DNA of 64,000 nt from CAYFQB01 sp964345225 (GTDB lineage Bacteria > Nitrospirota > Thermodesulfovibrionia > Thermodesulfovibrionales > UBA6898): the NCBI GenBank assembly GCA_964345225.1, contig CAYFQB010000053.1:62001-126000 (forward strand), in the 5' to 3' direction. Under the pieces are notes generated by a model, which worked only from the letters and a program-made list of their open reading frames with translations, did not search any database and was not told where the DNA came from. This document shows positions 36,246-44,872 of this stretch, in pieces; within the stretch, counting starts at the first letter, position 1, and every line of letters begins with the position of its first letter. The translations under genes and the position numbers were made by a program.

Positions 36246-37772
36246 TCACTTGACGTTTTTATGTAAAATTTTGTGTACCAATTCTGTAACTTTTCTGAAA
36301 TCTACTTTCCCGCTTCCCATCTTTGGAAGTTCTTCCAATACAACACACTTTCTTGGAATAGCGATATTTGGAAGATGGGCTGCCATCTGTTTCAGTATCT
36401 TCTTTTCATCCAAATTCTGCGTGACAGCAGCAACTATTGTTGCTCCCTTTACAGCATCAGGGATTTCTACCACACAGCATGAAACATCTTTTGGAAGTAT
36501 TTTTTCAAGAACATCTTCAACATTGACCATAGATATCATCTCTCCGCCAATCTTAACGAATCTCCTCAATCTGCCAGCGTGCCATAGATATCCGTCCTCA
36601 TCAAAATAGCCCATATCACCGGTATCGTACCAGCCATGCCGTATACGCATTGAGGTCTCTTCATAATCATTAAAGTAACCCTTCATGACAAGATCACCTT
36701 TAACCATAATTCTGCCTACTTCTCCAGGGGGACAATCCCTGCCGGTATCATAGTTCTCTATGCGCACCTGAACATTTGGCAGCACTTTACCAATGCTTCC
36801 CGGCCTGTTATTTTCAGGAGTATTTATCGAGATAACCGGTGCTGTTTCAGTAGTACCATAACCTTCATAAAGTATGATACCGTGTTTCTCTAAAAACTCT
36901 TCCCGTAAGGTATCAGGGCACTTGTCAGCTCCACTTACGACAATACGCAGACTCTTAAAGTCCCCAGGTTCTGACTTGCGAAGATAACCCCAGAGAAAAC
37001 TCGGCGTGCCGGCCATCATTGTAGGTTTTTCTTCACGAATTATTACGCAAATCTTTTTGTAGTCGAGTGGATTGGCATAAGAAATAATTGTCATTCCGTG
37101 ATAGAGAGGGGTCCACATGTTGACGGTTAAACCAAAAACATGATAATAGGGCAGGTTTGCGAGAATCATGTCCTGATGTGAAAGAGCTATTACCTTACTA
37201 AAATTTTCGATATTCGAGCTGATATTGTGATGCGTTAACTCTACGGCCTTGGGATCTTTTTCACTTCCGCTGGTAAACAATACTACTATATCATCATCCT
37301 CGCTACCCCTGTGAATCTTTCTAAGAATAAACTTAGCAGGAAGCTTTATCAAAATTGCAGCTAATAGTTTATCAGCCCTGGATATGTCTTTCATTATGTC
37401 TTCAATAAAAACCATCCCTTCTATAACAGGACAATTAATCTTATCAAGCAGAGCCCTCGAAGTCACAATTGTCTTGAAGTCGCACTTTCTCTGTGCATAC
37501 AGTGCATTTTCAGCAGCACCGGTTGAATAGTTAATCATGACAGGCGTTCTTCCGCTCATTAGTGCACCGAGAATCGACAGGGCACAGCCAGCAGAATTTG
37601 GTATCATAATCCCGATAAAACCTTCCTCGTACTTTTTAAACTTTGCTGAAAGGATTAGGGAGGCAATAAGTGCTTTTGAATAGGTTATCCTTCTGTTGGA
37701 GGTACGGTCAATAAATGCTAATTTGTCTTTATATCTTTTTGCAATGCGGACAAAATTATGATGCATAAGCAT
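36246..37772 (-). CDS. Acyl-ACP/acyl-CoA synthetase (Aas-like AMP-binding enzyme)
   Basis: A 508-residue adenylate-forming enzyme. The AMP-binding P-loop motif VVLFTSGSEKDPKAVELTH is near 168-186 (one Gly differs from common forms), GYGTTETAP near 310, WYDTGDMGYFDEDG near 375 and the C-terminal GSGKVDFRKV lysine motif at about 487. The last region resembles the synthetase half of Aas (2-acyl-GPE acyltransferase/acyl-ACP synthetase), so the substrate is probably a fatty acid. No acyltransferase domain is attached. It stands alone. Confidence 0.85.
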   Translation of the reverse strand: MLMHHNFVRIAKRYKDKLAFIDRTSNRRITYSKALIASLILSAKFKKYEEGFIGIMIPNSAGCALSILGALMSGRTPVMINYSTGAAENALYAQRKCDFKTIVTSRALLDKINCPVIEGMVFIEDIMKDISRADKLLAAILIKLPAKFILRKIHRGSEDDDIVVLFTSGSEKDPKAVELTHHNISSNIENFSKVIALSHQDMILANLPYYHVFGLTVNMWTPLYHGMTIISYANPLDYKKICVIIREEKPTMMAGTPSFLWGYLRKSEPGDFKSLRIVVSGADKCPDTLREEFLEKHGIILYEGYGTTETAPVISINTPENNRPGSIGKVLPNVQVRIENYDTGRDCPPGEVGRIMVKGDLVMKGYFNDYEETSMRIRHGWYDTGDMGYFDEDGYLWHAGRLRRFVKIGGEMISMVNVEDVLEKILPKDVSCCVVEIPDAVKGATIVAAVTQNLDEKKILKQMAAHLPNIAIPRKCVVLEELPKMGSGKVDFRKVTELVHKILHKNVK

Positions 37773-37850
37773 AGCTAATACTTATTATACAAATAAAATC
37801 AGTCTAAAAAATACCTATAAGGAATTTGATATAATCAATTGTGAAGGCTA

Positions 37851-37890
37851 ACCCCGTTAGAAGAAAATAACAATAATTTCTAAACGGGGT
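37851..37890. repeat. ACCCCGTTAGAA/TTCTAAACGGGGT palindromic element (copy 2)
   Basis: A 40-base element that is nearly the reverse complement of 18568-18607. It lies between the acyl synthetase start and the next small membrane gene, about 40 bases before that gene's ATG. Confidence 0.8.
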
Positions 37891-37929
37891 AAAAGCACAT
37901 TCATTAATAACGGTGAATCTGCCATTAAT

Positions 37930-38223
37930 ATGCTTTATATTTTTATATTAATCATTCTTATTATCATTGTTTCACTCTACTCTCTTTTAGCATTTCGTTT
38001 CGTACAAAAAGGCAGTGGAAAACATTCATTAATACCTTACTTTATTCTAGGAGTGATTGTCGGAATTGTCTGTGGATTTATAGTTTTTTACAACCCTGAT
38101 GATACTGAAGGTTTATTATTTTTCAAAGGTCCATTCGGATGGTGGCTCTCTGTCACTATTTCAATAATCATTCTGGGCGGTCTATCGATATTATATATTT
38201 ACACGAAAATTAAGAAAAAATAG
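37930..38223 (+). CDS. Small membrane protein of unknown function
   Basis: Ninety-seven residues with three hydrophobic segments (about 1-22, 35-55 and 72-92) and a lysine-rich end. I do not recognise the family. No strong ribosome-binding site precedes the ATG. It is 130 bases upstream of a second small membrane gene that leads into the AmmeMemoRadiSam genes. Confidence 0.5.
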   Translation: MLYIFILIILIIIVSLYSLLAFRFVQKGSGKHSLIPYFILGVIVGIVCGFIVFYNPDDTEGLLFFKGPFGWWLSVTISIIILGGLSILYIYTKIKKK

Positions 38224-38353
38224 GGTTGTTTATAATCTTTCTTCCTGACACTAATTATGAGCCGGGGCTACTTTTTAAAATCAACAGTGCCAGGATTTGG
38301 TATAATTTAAATGTCATCCGATAATAAAAAAGACTGTTACTTGATTTAAAATA

Positions 38354-38554
38354 ATGTCTGATAAAAAGAAATTCAAAATTCTAATTATACTATCAACACT
38401 GCTAACTGTTTTAACTCTTTCATACAATGTACTTCAGGAATATTTTATGCCGGAGATCGAAGGTTACTTAGAGAGAAGGATATATTATGAGAGGGTTATT
38501 TCAAAAAAGGGGCTGAGCCTTCATGAAGGCATGTATTGGAAGGAAAAGGAATAG
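38354..38554 (+). CDS. Short membrane-anchored peptide ending in an AmrS-like N-terminal element
   Basis: Sixty-six residues with one membrane helix (about 8-30) and then a charged segment ending LHEGMYWKEKE. The H/E-G-M-Y-W block resembles the EAMFYEKL element that opens AmrS radical SAM proteins just before their first CxLCP motif. Its end overlaps the frame of the AmrS gene. So it may be a separate small protein, or the true N-terminus of AmrS cut off by a frameshift in the A-rich stretch near 38540-38575. Confidence 0.5.
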   Translation: MSDKKKFKILIILSTLLTVLTLSYNVLQEYFMPEIEGYLERRIYYERVISKKGLSLHEGMYWKEKE

Positions 38555-39546
38555 AAGTTTTATTATTAAAAATGGCTAATAGTGTGCAGTGTGAACTCTG
38601 CCCCACTGAATGTCTTCTTAAAGATTATCAGGTTGGCGGCTGCAGGGTAAGGATCAATAAAGGCGGTGTTCTGTACAGCCTTGTTTACGGAAAACCTTGC
38701 GCAATGGCAATTGACCCAATCGAGAAAAAGCCTTTCTACCATTTCCTGCCATCAACAACAGCTTTTTCAATTGCAACAGCAGGCTGTGTTTTAGGATGCA
38801 AATTCTGCCAGAACTGGCAGATCTCCCAGGCAAACCCGGAAGATACAGATAATCACGACCTACCTCCTGATGAGACAGTAAGAAAGGCAATGATTTTTGG
38901 CTGCAGGACAATCACTTATACCTATACTGAACCTACCGTTTTCTACGAATATATGTATGACACCGCCCAGATTGCAAAGAGGTTCAAACTAAAAAATACA
39001 ATGCATACATGCGGCTATATCAATGAAAGGCCTTTAAGGGAGCTTTCAAAATATATGGATGCTGCAGATGTGGATTTAAAGGCATTTACTGAGGACTTCT
39101 ACAACAGAATATGCGGGGGCAGGCTGAAACCTGTTCTTGATGCATTGGTAGTTCTTAAGGAAGAGGGGGTTTGGCTTGAGATAACCAATCTTGTTATACC
39201 GACACTCAATGACAATATGAAGACTATCAGAGAAATGTGCAACTGGATTATAAAAAATCTTGGTCCTGAAGTCCCTATACACTTTTCGAGATTTTTCCCT
39301 TATTATAAATTAAACGAATTGCCCCCTACCCCTTTTGATACTTTAACAGATGCGATGAATGTGGCCCTGGATACAGGTTTAATGTATGTATATATAGGCA
39401 ACATAAGGAGTCAGGCCGAAAATACATACTGCCCTGGATGCAAAAAACTCCTTATCGAGAGAATTGGATACTATGTAAAACAGAATAATATAGTGAATGC
39501 AAGATGCAAATTCTGTGGTACAGCCATACCGGGAGTTTGGAGCTAA
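38536..39546 (+). CDS. amrS: AmmeMemoRadiSam system radical SAM enzyme (AmrS)
   Basis: A radical SAM enzyme of unknown reaction that co-occurs with Memo and AMMECR1 proteins. It opens with VQCELCPTECLLKDYQVGGC, the usual cysteine region, then has the SAM cluster motif CVLGCKFC near residue 88-95, and a C-terminal CPGCKKLLIER...CKFC zinc-like pair. The reading frame begins with a weak TTG at 38536; ATG 38572 (just before NSVQCELC) is an alternative. The upstream 66-codon frame may be its missing N-terminus. Memo-AMMECR1 follows. Confidence 0.88.
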   Translation: MEGKGIEVLLLKMANSVQCELCPTECLLKDYQVGGCRVRINKGGVLYSLVYGKPCAMAIDPIEKKPFYHFLPSTTAFSIATAGCVLGCKFCQNWQISQANPEDTDNHDLPPDETVRKAMIFGCRTITYTYTEPTVFYEYMYDTAQIAKRFKLKNTMHTCGYINERPLRELSKYMDAADVDLKAFTEDFYNRICGGRLKPVLDALVVLKEEGVWLEITNLVIPTLNDNMKTIREMCNWIIKNLGPEVPIHFSRFFPYYKLNELPPTPFDTLTDAMNVALDTGLMYVYIGNIRSQAENTYCPGCKKLLIERIGYYVKQNNIVNARCKFCGTAIPGVWS

Positions 39547-39598
39547 AAATATAACAGGTATAAAAGGTGTGAATGTTGTTAAATAGACTGGAGAACAA

Positions 39599-39718
39599 AT
39601 GACAAGAAGAGAATTTTTAGGTTTCTTTCTTTTAGGCAGTTTATTCAGCCTGTTCAGTAAAAAGGTAAAGACAGGGGAAAAGCCGAAAAAAGCCATGTTC
39701 TGGAAAAAGCTCAAATGA
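39599..39718 (+). CDS. 39-residue Tat-signal-like peptide, probable remnant of an exported AmrS
   Basis: A short frame behind CTGGAGA encodes MTRREFLGFFLLGSLFSLF, a twin-arginine-like leader (TRREFL), then a lysine-rich linker and KKAMFWKKLK before the stop. KKAMFWKKLK resembles the start of AmrS proteins (EAMFYEKL). Its stop overlaps the ATG of the Memo-AMMECR1 gene (ATGA at 39715-39718), which suggests translational coupling. So it looks like the head of a Tat-exported AmrS paralogue whose body has been lost, kept as a coupled leader. Confidence 0.55.
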   Translation: MTRREFLGFFLLGSLFSLFSKKVKTGEKPKKAMFWKKLK

Positions 39719-41136
39719 GATTAAAAACTTTTTTGCTTCTTACTTTTTACTTCTTACTTCTTACTTTTTCACCGGGCTGTAGTGAACATATAAAGGAGCC
39801 TTCTGTTGCCGGGGTATTTTATCCCTCTGACGGAAATGATCTCAGACAAATGGTTGACAGTTTTCTTGCCGGAGCACAGAAGCAACAGGTTGAAGGAAAA
39901 CTTATTGCACTAATCTCTCCGCATGCAGGCTATCGGTTTTCAGGACATGTTGCTGCCTATAGTTACAGTCATCTTAAAGACAGAGATATTCGAACAGTCA
40001 TACTCATAGGGCCAAGCCATCATATTGCATTATCTGGCGCTTCTGTCTATGTAAAAGGGAGCATGAAAACACCTCTTGGAAATATAAAGATTAATGGAAA
40101 AACTGCAAAGTCACTTATAAATGAAAAAGCCGATGTAAATTTTTATCCTGATGCATTTGATAAAGAGCATTCACTCGAAGTACAGCTTCCTTTTCTCCAG
40201 CAGACTTTGAAGGATTTCAAGATAGTACCTATCCTGATTGGCTCTCCTACAAAAGCTTCTTTTGAACATCTTACGGAAAAACTTGCAGAGCTGCTAAATA
40301 AAAATGAAAAGACAATAATCATAGCAAGTACGGACCTTTCTCATTATCACGACTATGAGACAGCGGTTAAAATGGACCATAAGATTATAGATGCCATCGA
40401 GAGAATGTCAATCAAGGAGGTCGAAAGATATTTAATCAGTGGAGAATGTGAGATGTGTGGCATGTACCCAGTGATACTCACAATGAATGTTGCCAGAAAA
40501 ACAGGTGCTACAAATGGTCTGCTCTTTAAATATGCAAATTCAGGGGATGTCACAAATGACAGGAGACGTGTTGTAGGATATTCAGCAATCGGCCTCTATA
40601 AAAGCACCTTAACAAAAAGGGAAAAAGAGGAATTACTTTCACTGGCAAAAAACACTATTGTCAATTATGTAATGCATAGCAGTATTTCAACTCTTGATAT
40701 AAATGACAAAAGACTTAAAGCAAATGCAGCGACCTTCGTAACAATTAACAAAAACGGGAGGTTAAGGGGTTGCATAGGGAATATCCATCCTTTTATGCCA
40801 CTTTACAAATCTGTTATCAGAAATGCTGTCTCTGCATGTTCAGGAGACCCAAGATTTCCCCCGATGAATAAAGAAGAACTAAAAAATATGGATGTTGAGA
40901 TTTCAATACTTTCGCCACTCGAGCCATTCAGCAATATACAGGATATCGTGATAGGAAAGCACGGGCTTTATCTTATTAAAGGACATAACAGCGGACTGCT
41001 CCTTCCACAGGTTGCAGAGGAATATAATTGGGACACTATTACCTTCCTCGAGCAGCTGTCCATAAAGGCAGGGCTGCCAAGAGATGCGTGGAAAAGTGCA
41101 AAACTTTATAGGTTCACTGCTGAGATCATAAGATAA
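39715..41136 (+). CDS. Memo-AMMECR1 fusion (AmrB-AmrA) with lipoprotein-like signal
   Basis: A 473-residue fusion. The Memo half (about 28-290) has SPHAGYRFSG, IGPSHHIALSG, EHSLEVQLPF and SSDLS-like STDLSHYHDY plus CEMCGMYP, the usual metal-site region. The AMMECR1 half (about 300-470) has GRLRGCIGNI and SILSPLEPF. Both halves belong to the uncharacterised AmmeMemoRadiSam system. The first 24 residues form a hydrophobic leader ending PGC, a non-ideal lipobox. Family members are usually cytosolic, so export would be unusual. The leader coding region (39728-39770) is made of CTTACTTTTTA repeats. Confidence 0.9.
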   Translation: MRLKTFLLLTFYFLLLTFSPGCSEHIKEPSVAGVFYPSDGNDLRQMVDSFLAGAQKQQVEGKLIALISPHAGYRFSGHVAAYSYSHLKDRDIRTVILIGPSHHIALSGASVYVKGSMKTPLGNIKINGKTAKSLINEKADVNFYPDAFDKEHSLEVQLPFLQQTLKDFKIVPILIGSPTKASFEHLTEKLAELLNKNEKTIIIASTDLSHYHDYETAVKMDHKIIDAIERMSIKEVERYLISGECEMCGMYPVILTMNVARKTGATNGLLFKYANSGDVTNDRRRVVGYSAIGLYKSTLTKREKEELLSLAKNTIVNYVMHSSISTLDINDKRLKANAATFVTINKNGRLRGCIGNIHPFMPLYKSVIRNAVSACSGDPRFPPMNKEELKNMDVEISILSPLEPFSNIQDIVIGKHGLYLIKGHNSGLLLPQVAEEYNWDTITFLEQLSIKAGLPRDAWKSAKLYRFTAEIIR

Positions 41137-41257
41137 CCGCAGGTGCTATTTTATTCTTGACAAATCACGACCTGATTAGACACACTTAGGCATTTCTAGG
41201 TATTCCTGTGAAGCAATCCAGGTGAATAAGAATGTCCCAATTTTTTTAGGAGGAAGT

Positions 41258-41575
41258 ATGAGTGCTATGAAACTTTATGTAGGAAACATTTCATTCAATG
41301 CAACTGAAGATGACCTGCGCAATCTGTTCTCCAAAGCAGGAGAAGTTGTATCTGTAAAACTCATTAAAGATGCAGTTACCGGCAGACTCAGGGGATTCGG
41401 TTTTGTTGAGATGTCATCAACTGAAGCCTGCAAAGAAGCAATTTCAATGTTTAATGGAAAGTCTTTTATGGACAGGACAATTGTAGTTAATGAAGCAAAA
41501 CCACGTCAGAGAAAGGACTACAGCGGTTCAAGACCTAGAGGTGGTCCTGCAAAGAGAGAACAAAAAAGAATATAG
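41258..41575 (+). CDS. RRM-domain RNA-binding protein
   Basis: About 105 residues: one RNA recognition motif with RNP2 (KLYVGNISF) and RNP1 (RGFGFVEM), then a basic glycine/arginine tail. I chose ATG 41258 because AGGAGGA lies 5 bases before it; an in-frame start at 41222 lacks one. Bacterial RRM proteins of this size are often cold-inducible RNA chaperones. It is followed by repeats. Confidence 0.92.
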   Translation: MSAMKLYVGNISFNATEDDLRNLFSKAGEVVSVKLIKDAVTGRLRGFGFVEMSSTEACKEAISMFNGKSFMDRTIVVNEAKPRQRKDYSGSRPRGGPAKREQKRI

Positions 41576-41656
41576 CCATCCAATTATCTGCTATTAATAA
41601 TCCAAATAATGAATTTTTAAAGATAATATATTTCTGTCAGTAATTGCATTTAGGGA

Positions 41657-41828
41657 TTAACCCAAAAAATGCATTTAACTATAAAAAGAGGTGGTTTATT
41701 AAGTAGTTGGACATATTACTTTCGCTCCCCAGAGGGAAATTTTTACCCAAAAATTTCCCTATGTCCGCTCAAGAAACATGCCCAACTATACAACATGTAT
41801 ACCTGCTTCAAATGCATTTTTGGGTTAA
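41657..41828. mobile_element. MITE-like 172-bp element with terminal inverted repeats (copy A)
   Basis: The ends TTAACCCAAAAAATGCATTT (41657-41676) and AAATGCATTTTTGGGTTAA (41810-41828) are inverted repeats with one extra A. Nested inside are GTAGTTGG/CCAACTA and GGGAAATTTTT/AAATTTCCC pairs. An imperfect second copy lies in the opposite orientation at about 54748-54890. There is no coding region, so it would need a transposase in trans. Confidence 0.7.
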
Positions 41829-41899
41829 TAAGTCGGGAGGTTGTATCCGGTCTTTCATCAAAATCCCTGACTTCCGGCGAAAAAAGCCGCTCACATACC

Positions 41900-41934
41900 A
41901 TGTCATCCCGGTATCCGAAAAAAATTTATGAATT
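41900..41934. repeat. Dispersed 35-base repeat (copy 2)
   Basis: Reverse complement of 18351-18385 with one or two differences (core ATGTCATCCCGGTATCCG). It lies just before the stop of the DUF89 gene and close behind the MITE-like element. Confidence 0.75.
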
Positions 41935-41946
41935 ATCTGGGTTACG

Positions 41947-42792
41947 TCAGGATTTTTTAAGAAGCATTGAACCGGTTGAAAGGCCTAATTCTTTTGATAC
42001 CACATTACATTTGGATTGGAAAAGAAAGTATATATTTTTTTTGGTATCCAGGAGAGTTTCAAAGTTGCCCTGCCCCTTGCTAATTATAAGGCCAGCCTTT
42101 TGGAATTCCCTTTGAAATTCCGGGGAAGTCCACTCTATAATTGTTCCAATTGCATCAGAACCATTGGCAATAACCTCGCAACTGCCCGTAAGATCTACCT
42201 GTACAGCATCTTCATAGGTTGCATCATTCAGAACAGGTGAACCTTTAACAACTGCCTTCACCCTTTTGCCTGATGATACCAGTTCCTCTATCAAAAGTCT
42301 GTCAAAAACAATCTCTCCGGAGTTGTCTAAAAGATAATGGATTTCATCTGTTTCTTGAACTGTCGCTTTGAAAGACAGATAGTCATCTACAGCAATATCA
42401 GTCTCAAGTGCTCGTTTTATCGAACTTCCTATGTCTATTTTAGTAGAAATACCAAAGTCAATTACATTGCCTGCTATTGCAAGTCTTGTGGCTGTCCACA
42501 ACGGGTCTCTGCTGTTTTCTATCTTCTCCTTTAATTCAGGATAAAGGCCCACTGCTTTATCATTGTAAACATGTTTTATTTTTTTAAAAGGGTCTGCTCC
42601 AAGAGTATCTCTAATAGCCCTGTGAATTAAGGTCGTTGTGTATGCCGGCGGTCTGCTGATATCTGCTTCCCGAATTATTAAAAAAATCTCTTTTATTATC
42701 TCTTGAGAAAGGTCCTCTCCATCTGGATACTGTTTTAAGGCAATTACTGTCTGCTTGAGAAAACAGGGAAAACAGTCGATCTTTGTTTTCAT
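41947..42792 (-). CDS. DUF89/ARMT1-like metal-dependent phosphatase family protein
   Basis: A 281-residue protein. The N-terminus has CFPCFLKQ, and the catalytic-type region reads LLDNSGEIVFDRLLIEEL near 150-167, followed by VVKGSPVLNDAT and a later SKGQGNFETL. These match the DUF89 family, which in other organisms dephosphorylates damaged sugar or pantetheine phosphates. Its ATG overlaps the stop of purE by one base (TAATG), so it is coupled to purine biosynthesis genes. The true substrate is unknown. Confidence 0.85.
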   Translation of the reverse strand: MKTKIDCFPCFLKQTVIALKQYPDGEDLSQEIIKEIFLIIREADISRPPAYTTTLIHRAIRDTLGADPFKKIKHVYNDKAVGLYPELKEKIENSRDPLWTATRLAIAGNVIDFGISTKIDIGSSIKRALETDIAVDDYLSFKATVQETDEIHYLLDNSGEIVFDRLLIEELVSSGKRVKAVVKGSPVLNDATYEDAVQVDLTGSCEVIANGSDAIGTIIEWTSPEFQREFQKAGLIISKGQGNFETLLDTKKNIYFLFQSKCNVVSKELGLSTGSMLLKKS

Positions 42793-43289
42793 TAATTCTT
42801 ATTGCTTATTTTCCTGGACTTTTTTTCAATATCTTTTGAAATTTTTTTCCTGTAATCAAGAAGCCTGGCAGCTATTTTCTGATCTTTCCTTGCTATTATC
42901 TGTGCTGCAAGTATTGCGGCATTCTTAGCTCCTGCCTTCCCAACTGCCATCGTTGCTACTGGTATTCCCGGCGGCATCTGGACCATGCTTAGCAGTGCAT
43001 CAATACCTTCAAGTGGAGAGGCGTCTATTGGGACACCAACTACCGGGAGCGTAGTATGAGATGCTATGACTCCGGGCAGGTGTGCTGCCATACCGGCACC
43101 CCCAATGATTACATCAACGCCTTCTTTCTCTGCATCTTTAACTAGTTTGAGCACTCTTTGAGGAGTCCTGTGTGCTGACGCCACCGTCATTCTGTATGGA
43201 ATATCAAACCCTTTGAGAATCTTTGCTGTTTCTTCCATTACAGGCAGGTCTGTATCACTTCCCATAATTATTAAAACTCTTGGCTTCAT
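42792..43289 (-). CDS. purE: N5-carboxyaminoimidazole ribonucleotide mutase
   Basis: Converts N5-CAIR to CAIR in purine synthesis. The core is IIMGSDTDLPVM at the start, then VASAHRTPQRV, IIGGAGMAAHLPGVIA and PVVGVPIDASPLEG, all expected for PurE. I chose ATG 43289, which has AAGGAGG 6 bases upstream, over an upstream TTG at 43316. It ends overlapping the DUF89 start and follows purD by about 100 bases. Confidence 0.97.
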   Translation of the reverse strand: MKPRVLIIMGSDTDLPVMEETAKILKGFDIPYRMTVASAHRTPQRVLKLVKDAEKEGVDVIIGGAGMAAHLPGVIASHTTLPVVGVPIDASPLEGIDALLSMVQMPPGIPVATMAVGKAGAKNAAILAAQIIARKDQKIAARLLDYRKKISKDIEKKSRKISNKN

Positions 43290-43390
43290 CTCTACCTCCT
43301 TAATACCCTGTTCCAACTGGAAATTTAAAATTGGAGATTCTAAACTTCAAAAGAGAAAGTCATCTAATTTTCCACTGCACTATCTTTGAT

Positions 43391-44680
43391 TTAAAATTTA
43401 GTGTGTCTTTTTTTTAACGCCCTGTCAGCGATATCCTTTCTGTAATGCATTCCACTGAAATGTATTTTATCTATAGCTTCATATGCCCTATATTTTGCCT
43501 TAGCAATATCACCGATAGTGGCAGTGACTCCAAGAACCCTGCCACCTGCTGTTACAATACTGTCATCTTTGAAAGCTGTCCCTGCATGGAATACATGGAC
43601 ACCTTCCATCCTGTTTGCTTCATTTATGCCATTAATAATATTACCCTTACTGTATTTACCGGGATATCCATTGGAGGATATCACAACGCATACTGAGGCA
43701 TCCTTTTTCCATCCCAGACTATTAACATAGGACAATTTTTCGTCTGTAATTGCCATTGCTATATCCATAAAGTCAGACTCAAGTCTTGAAAGTACAGGCT
43801 GGGCTTCAGGGTCTCCAAGCCGGCAGTTAAATTCAAGTACGTAAGGCTGGCCTTTATCTATCATGAGCCCTGCATAAAGAACCCCTTTATATATTATTCC
43901 CTTAGATCTCAGGGCTTTTATCGTAGGTTTCATAATCCTTTCGATTATAACCTTTTCAAGTTCTTCTGTTATGACCGGTGCCGGGCTGTATGCGCCCATA
44001 CCTCCTGTATTTGGCCCTTTGTCTCCGTCAAATATACGCTTATGATCCTGGGAGCTTACCATTGGGACAATGTTTTTGCCATCTGTAAAAACCATATAGG
44101 AGGCTTCTTCACCTGTAAGGCACTGTTCTATAATTACTCTGTCGCCTGCTTTACCAAAGACCCTGTCCTTCATTATTAGCTTAAGGGCATCCATCGCCTC
44201 ATCAATATTGGATGCAACAAAGACACCTTTCCCCGCTGCAAGGCCATCAGCCTTTATAACTATCGGTATGCCTTTAAACTTTAAATAATCTGCTGCATGT
44301 GGATAGGCTGTAAAGACTTTATACTCAGCAGTGGGTATACCGTGTGTTCTCATGAGGTCTTTTGAGAAGACTTTGCTCGATTCGAGCTGGGCAGCCTCTC
44401 TGTTTGGACCTAAAATTCTTCTTCCCTCTTTCTCAAATAAATCAGCAATGCCTTTTGACAGAGGCTCCTCAGGCCCTACTATTGTTAAATCAATCCATTC
44501 GTATTTTACAAAGTCCAGGAGTGAATTAAAATCACCCTGGTTTACATCAATACATTCAGCAAGCTCGGCAATACCGGCATTCCCTGGACAACAGTATATT
44601 TTATCTATCAATCTGCTCTGCGAGAGCTTCCAAACAATTGCATGCTCCCTTCCACCGCCTCCAATAACCAGTACTTTCAT
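43391..44680 (-). CDS. purD: Phosphoribosylamine-glycine ligase (GARS)
   Basis: An ATP-grasp enzyme of purine synthesis. VIGGGGREHAI starts the protein, with GPEEPLSKGIA, IPIVIKADGLAAGKGVFVA and NTGGMGAYSPAP and a FNCRLGDPEAQPVL metal-binding motif. At 429 residues it is normal. It is upstream of purE in the same direction, with a 101-base gap. Confidence 0.98.
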   Translation of the reverse strand: MKVLVIGGGGREHAIVWKLSQSRLIDKIYCCPGNAGIAELAECIDVNQGDFNSLLDFVKYEWIDLTIVGPEEPLSKGIADLFEKEGRRILGPNREAAQLESSKVFSKDLMRTHGIPTAEYKVFTAYPHAADYLKFKGIPIVIKADGLAAGKGVFVASNIDEAMDALKLIMKDRVFGKAGDRVIIEQCLTGEEASYMVFTDGKNIVPMVSSQDHKRIFDGDKGPNTGGMGAYSPAPVITEELEKVIIERIMKPTIKALRSKGIIYKGVLYAGLMIDKGQPYVLEFNCRLGDPEAQPVLSRLESDFMDIAMAITDEKLSYVNSLGWKKDASVCVVISSNGYPGKYSKGNIINGINEANRMEGVHVFHAGTAFKDDSIVTAGGRVLGVTATIGDIAKAKYRAYEAIDKIHFSGMHYRKDIADRALKKRHTKF

Positions 44681-44737
44681 ACTTCTTGACCCCTTATCTT
44701 ATTTTTTGTTTCTTTCGATATTTATGCGAAAAAAATA

Positions 44738-44808
44738 ACCACAGAGGCACTGAGACACTGAGTTTATAAAACAAGCCTTTTACTCTGCCCCTCTGTGTCT
44801 CCGTGTTT
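44738..44808. repeat. CACAGAGGC/CTCTGTGTC inverted repeat
   Basis: ACCACAGAGGCACTGAGACAC and CCTCTGTGTCTCCGTG are loose reverse complements around a short spacer, forming a stem between purD and radC. Similar CTCTGCGTGCTCTGCG words occur near 18456. Confidence 0.55.
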
Positions 44809-44872
44809 TATTTTGCATTATTCGTTATTACATACAATTCCCTGAAGAACCTATTTTAAAATTTATCATAAT

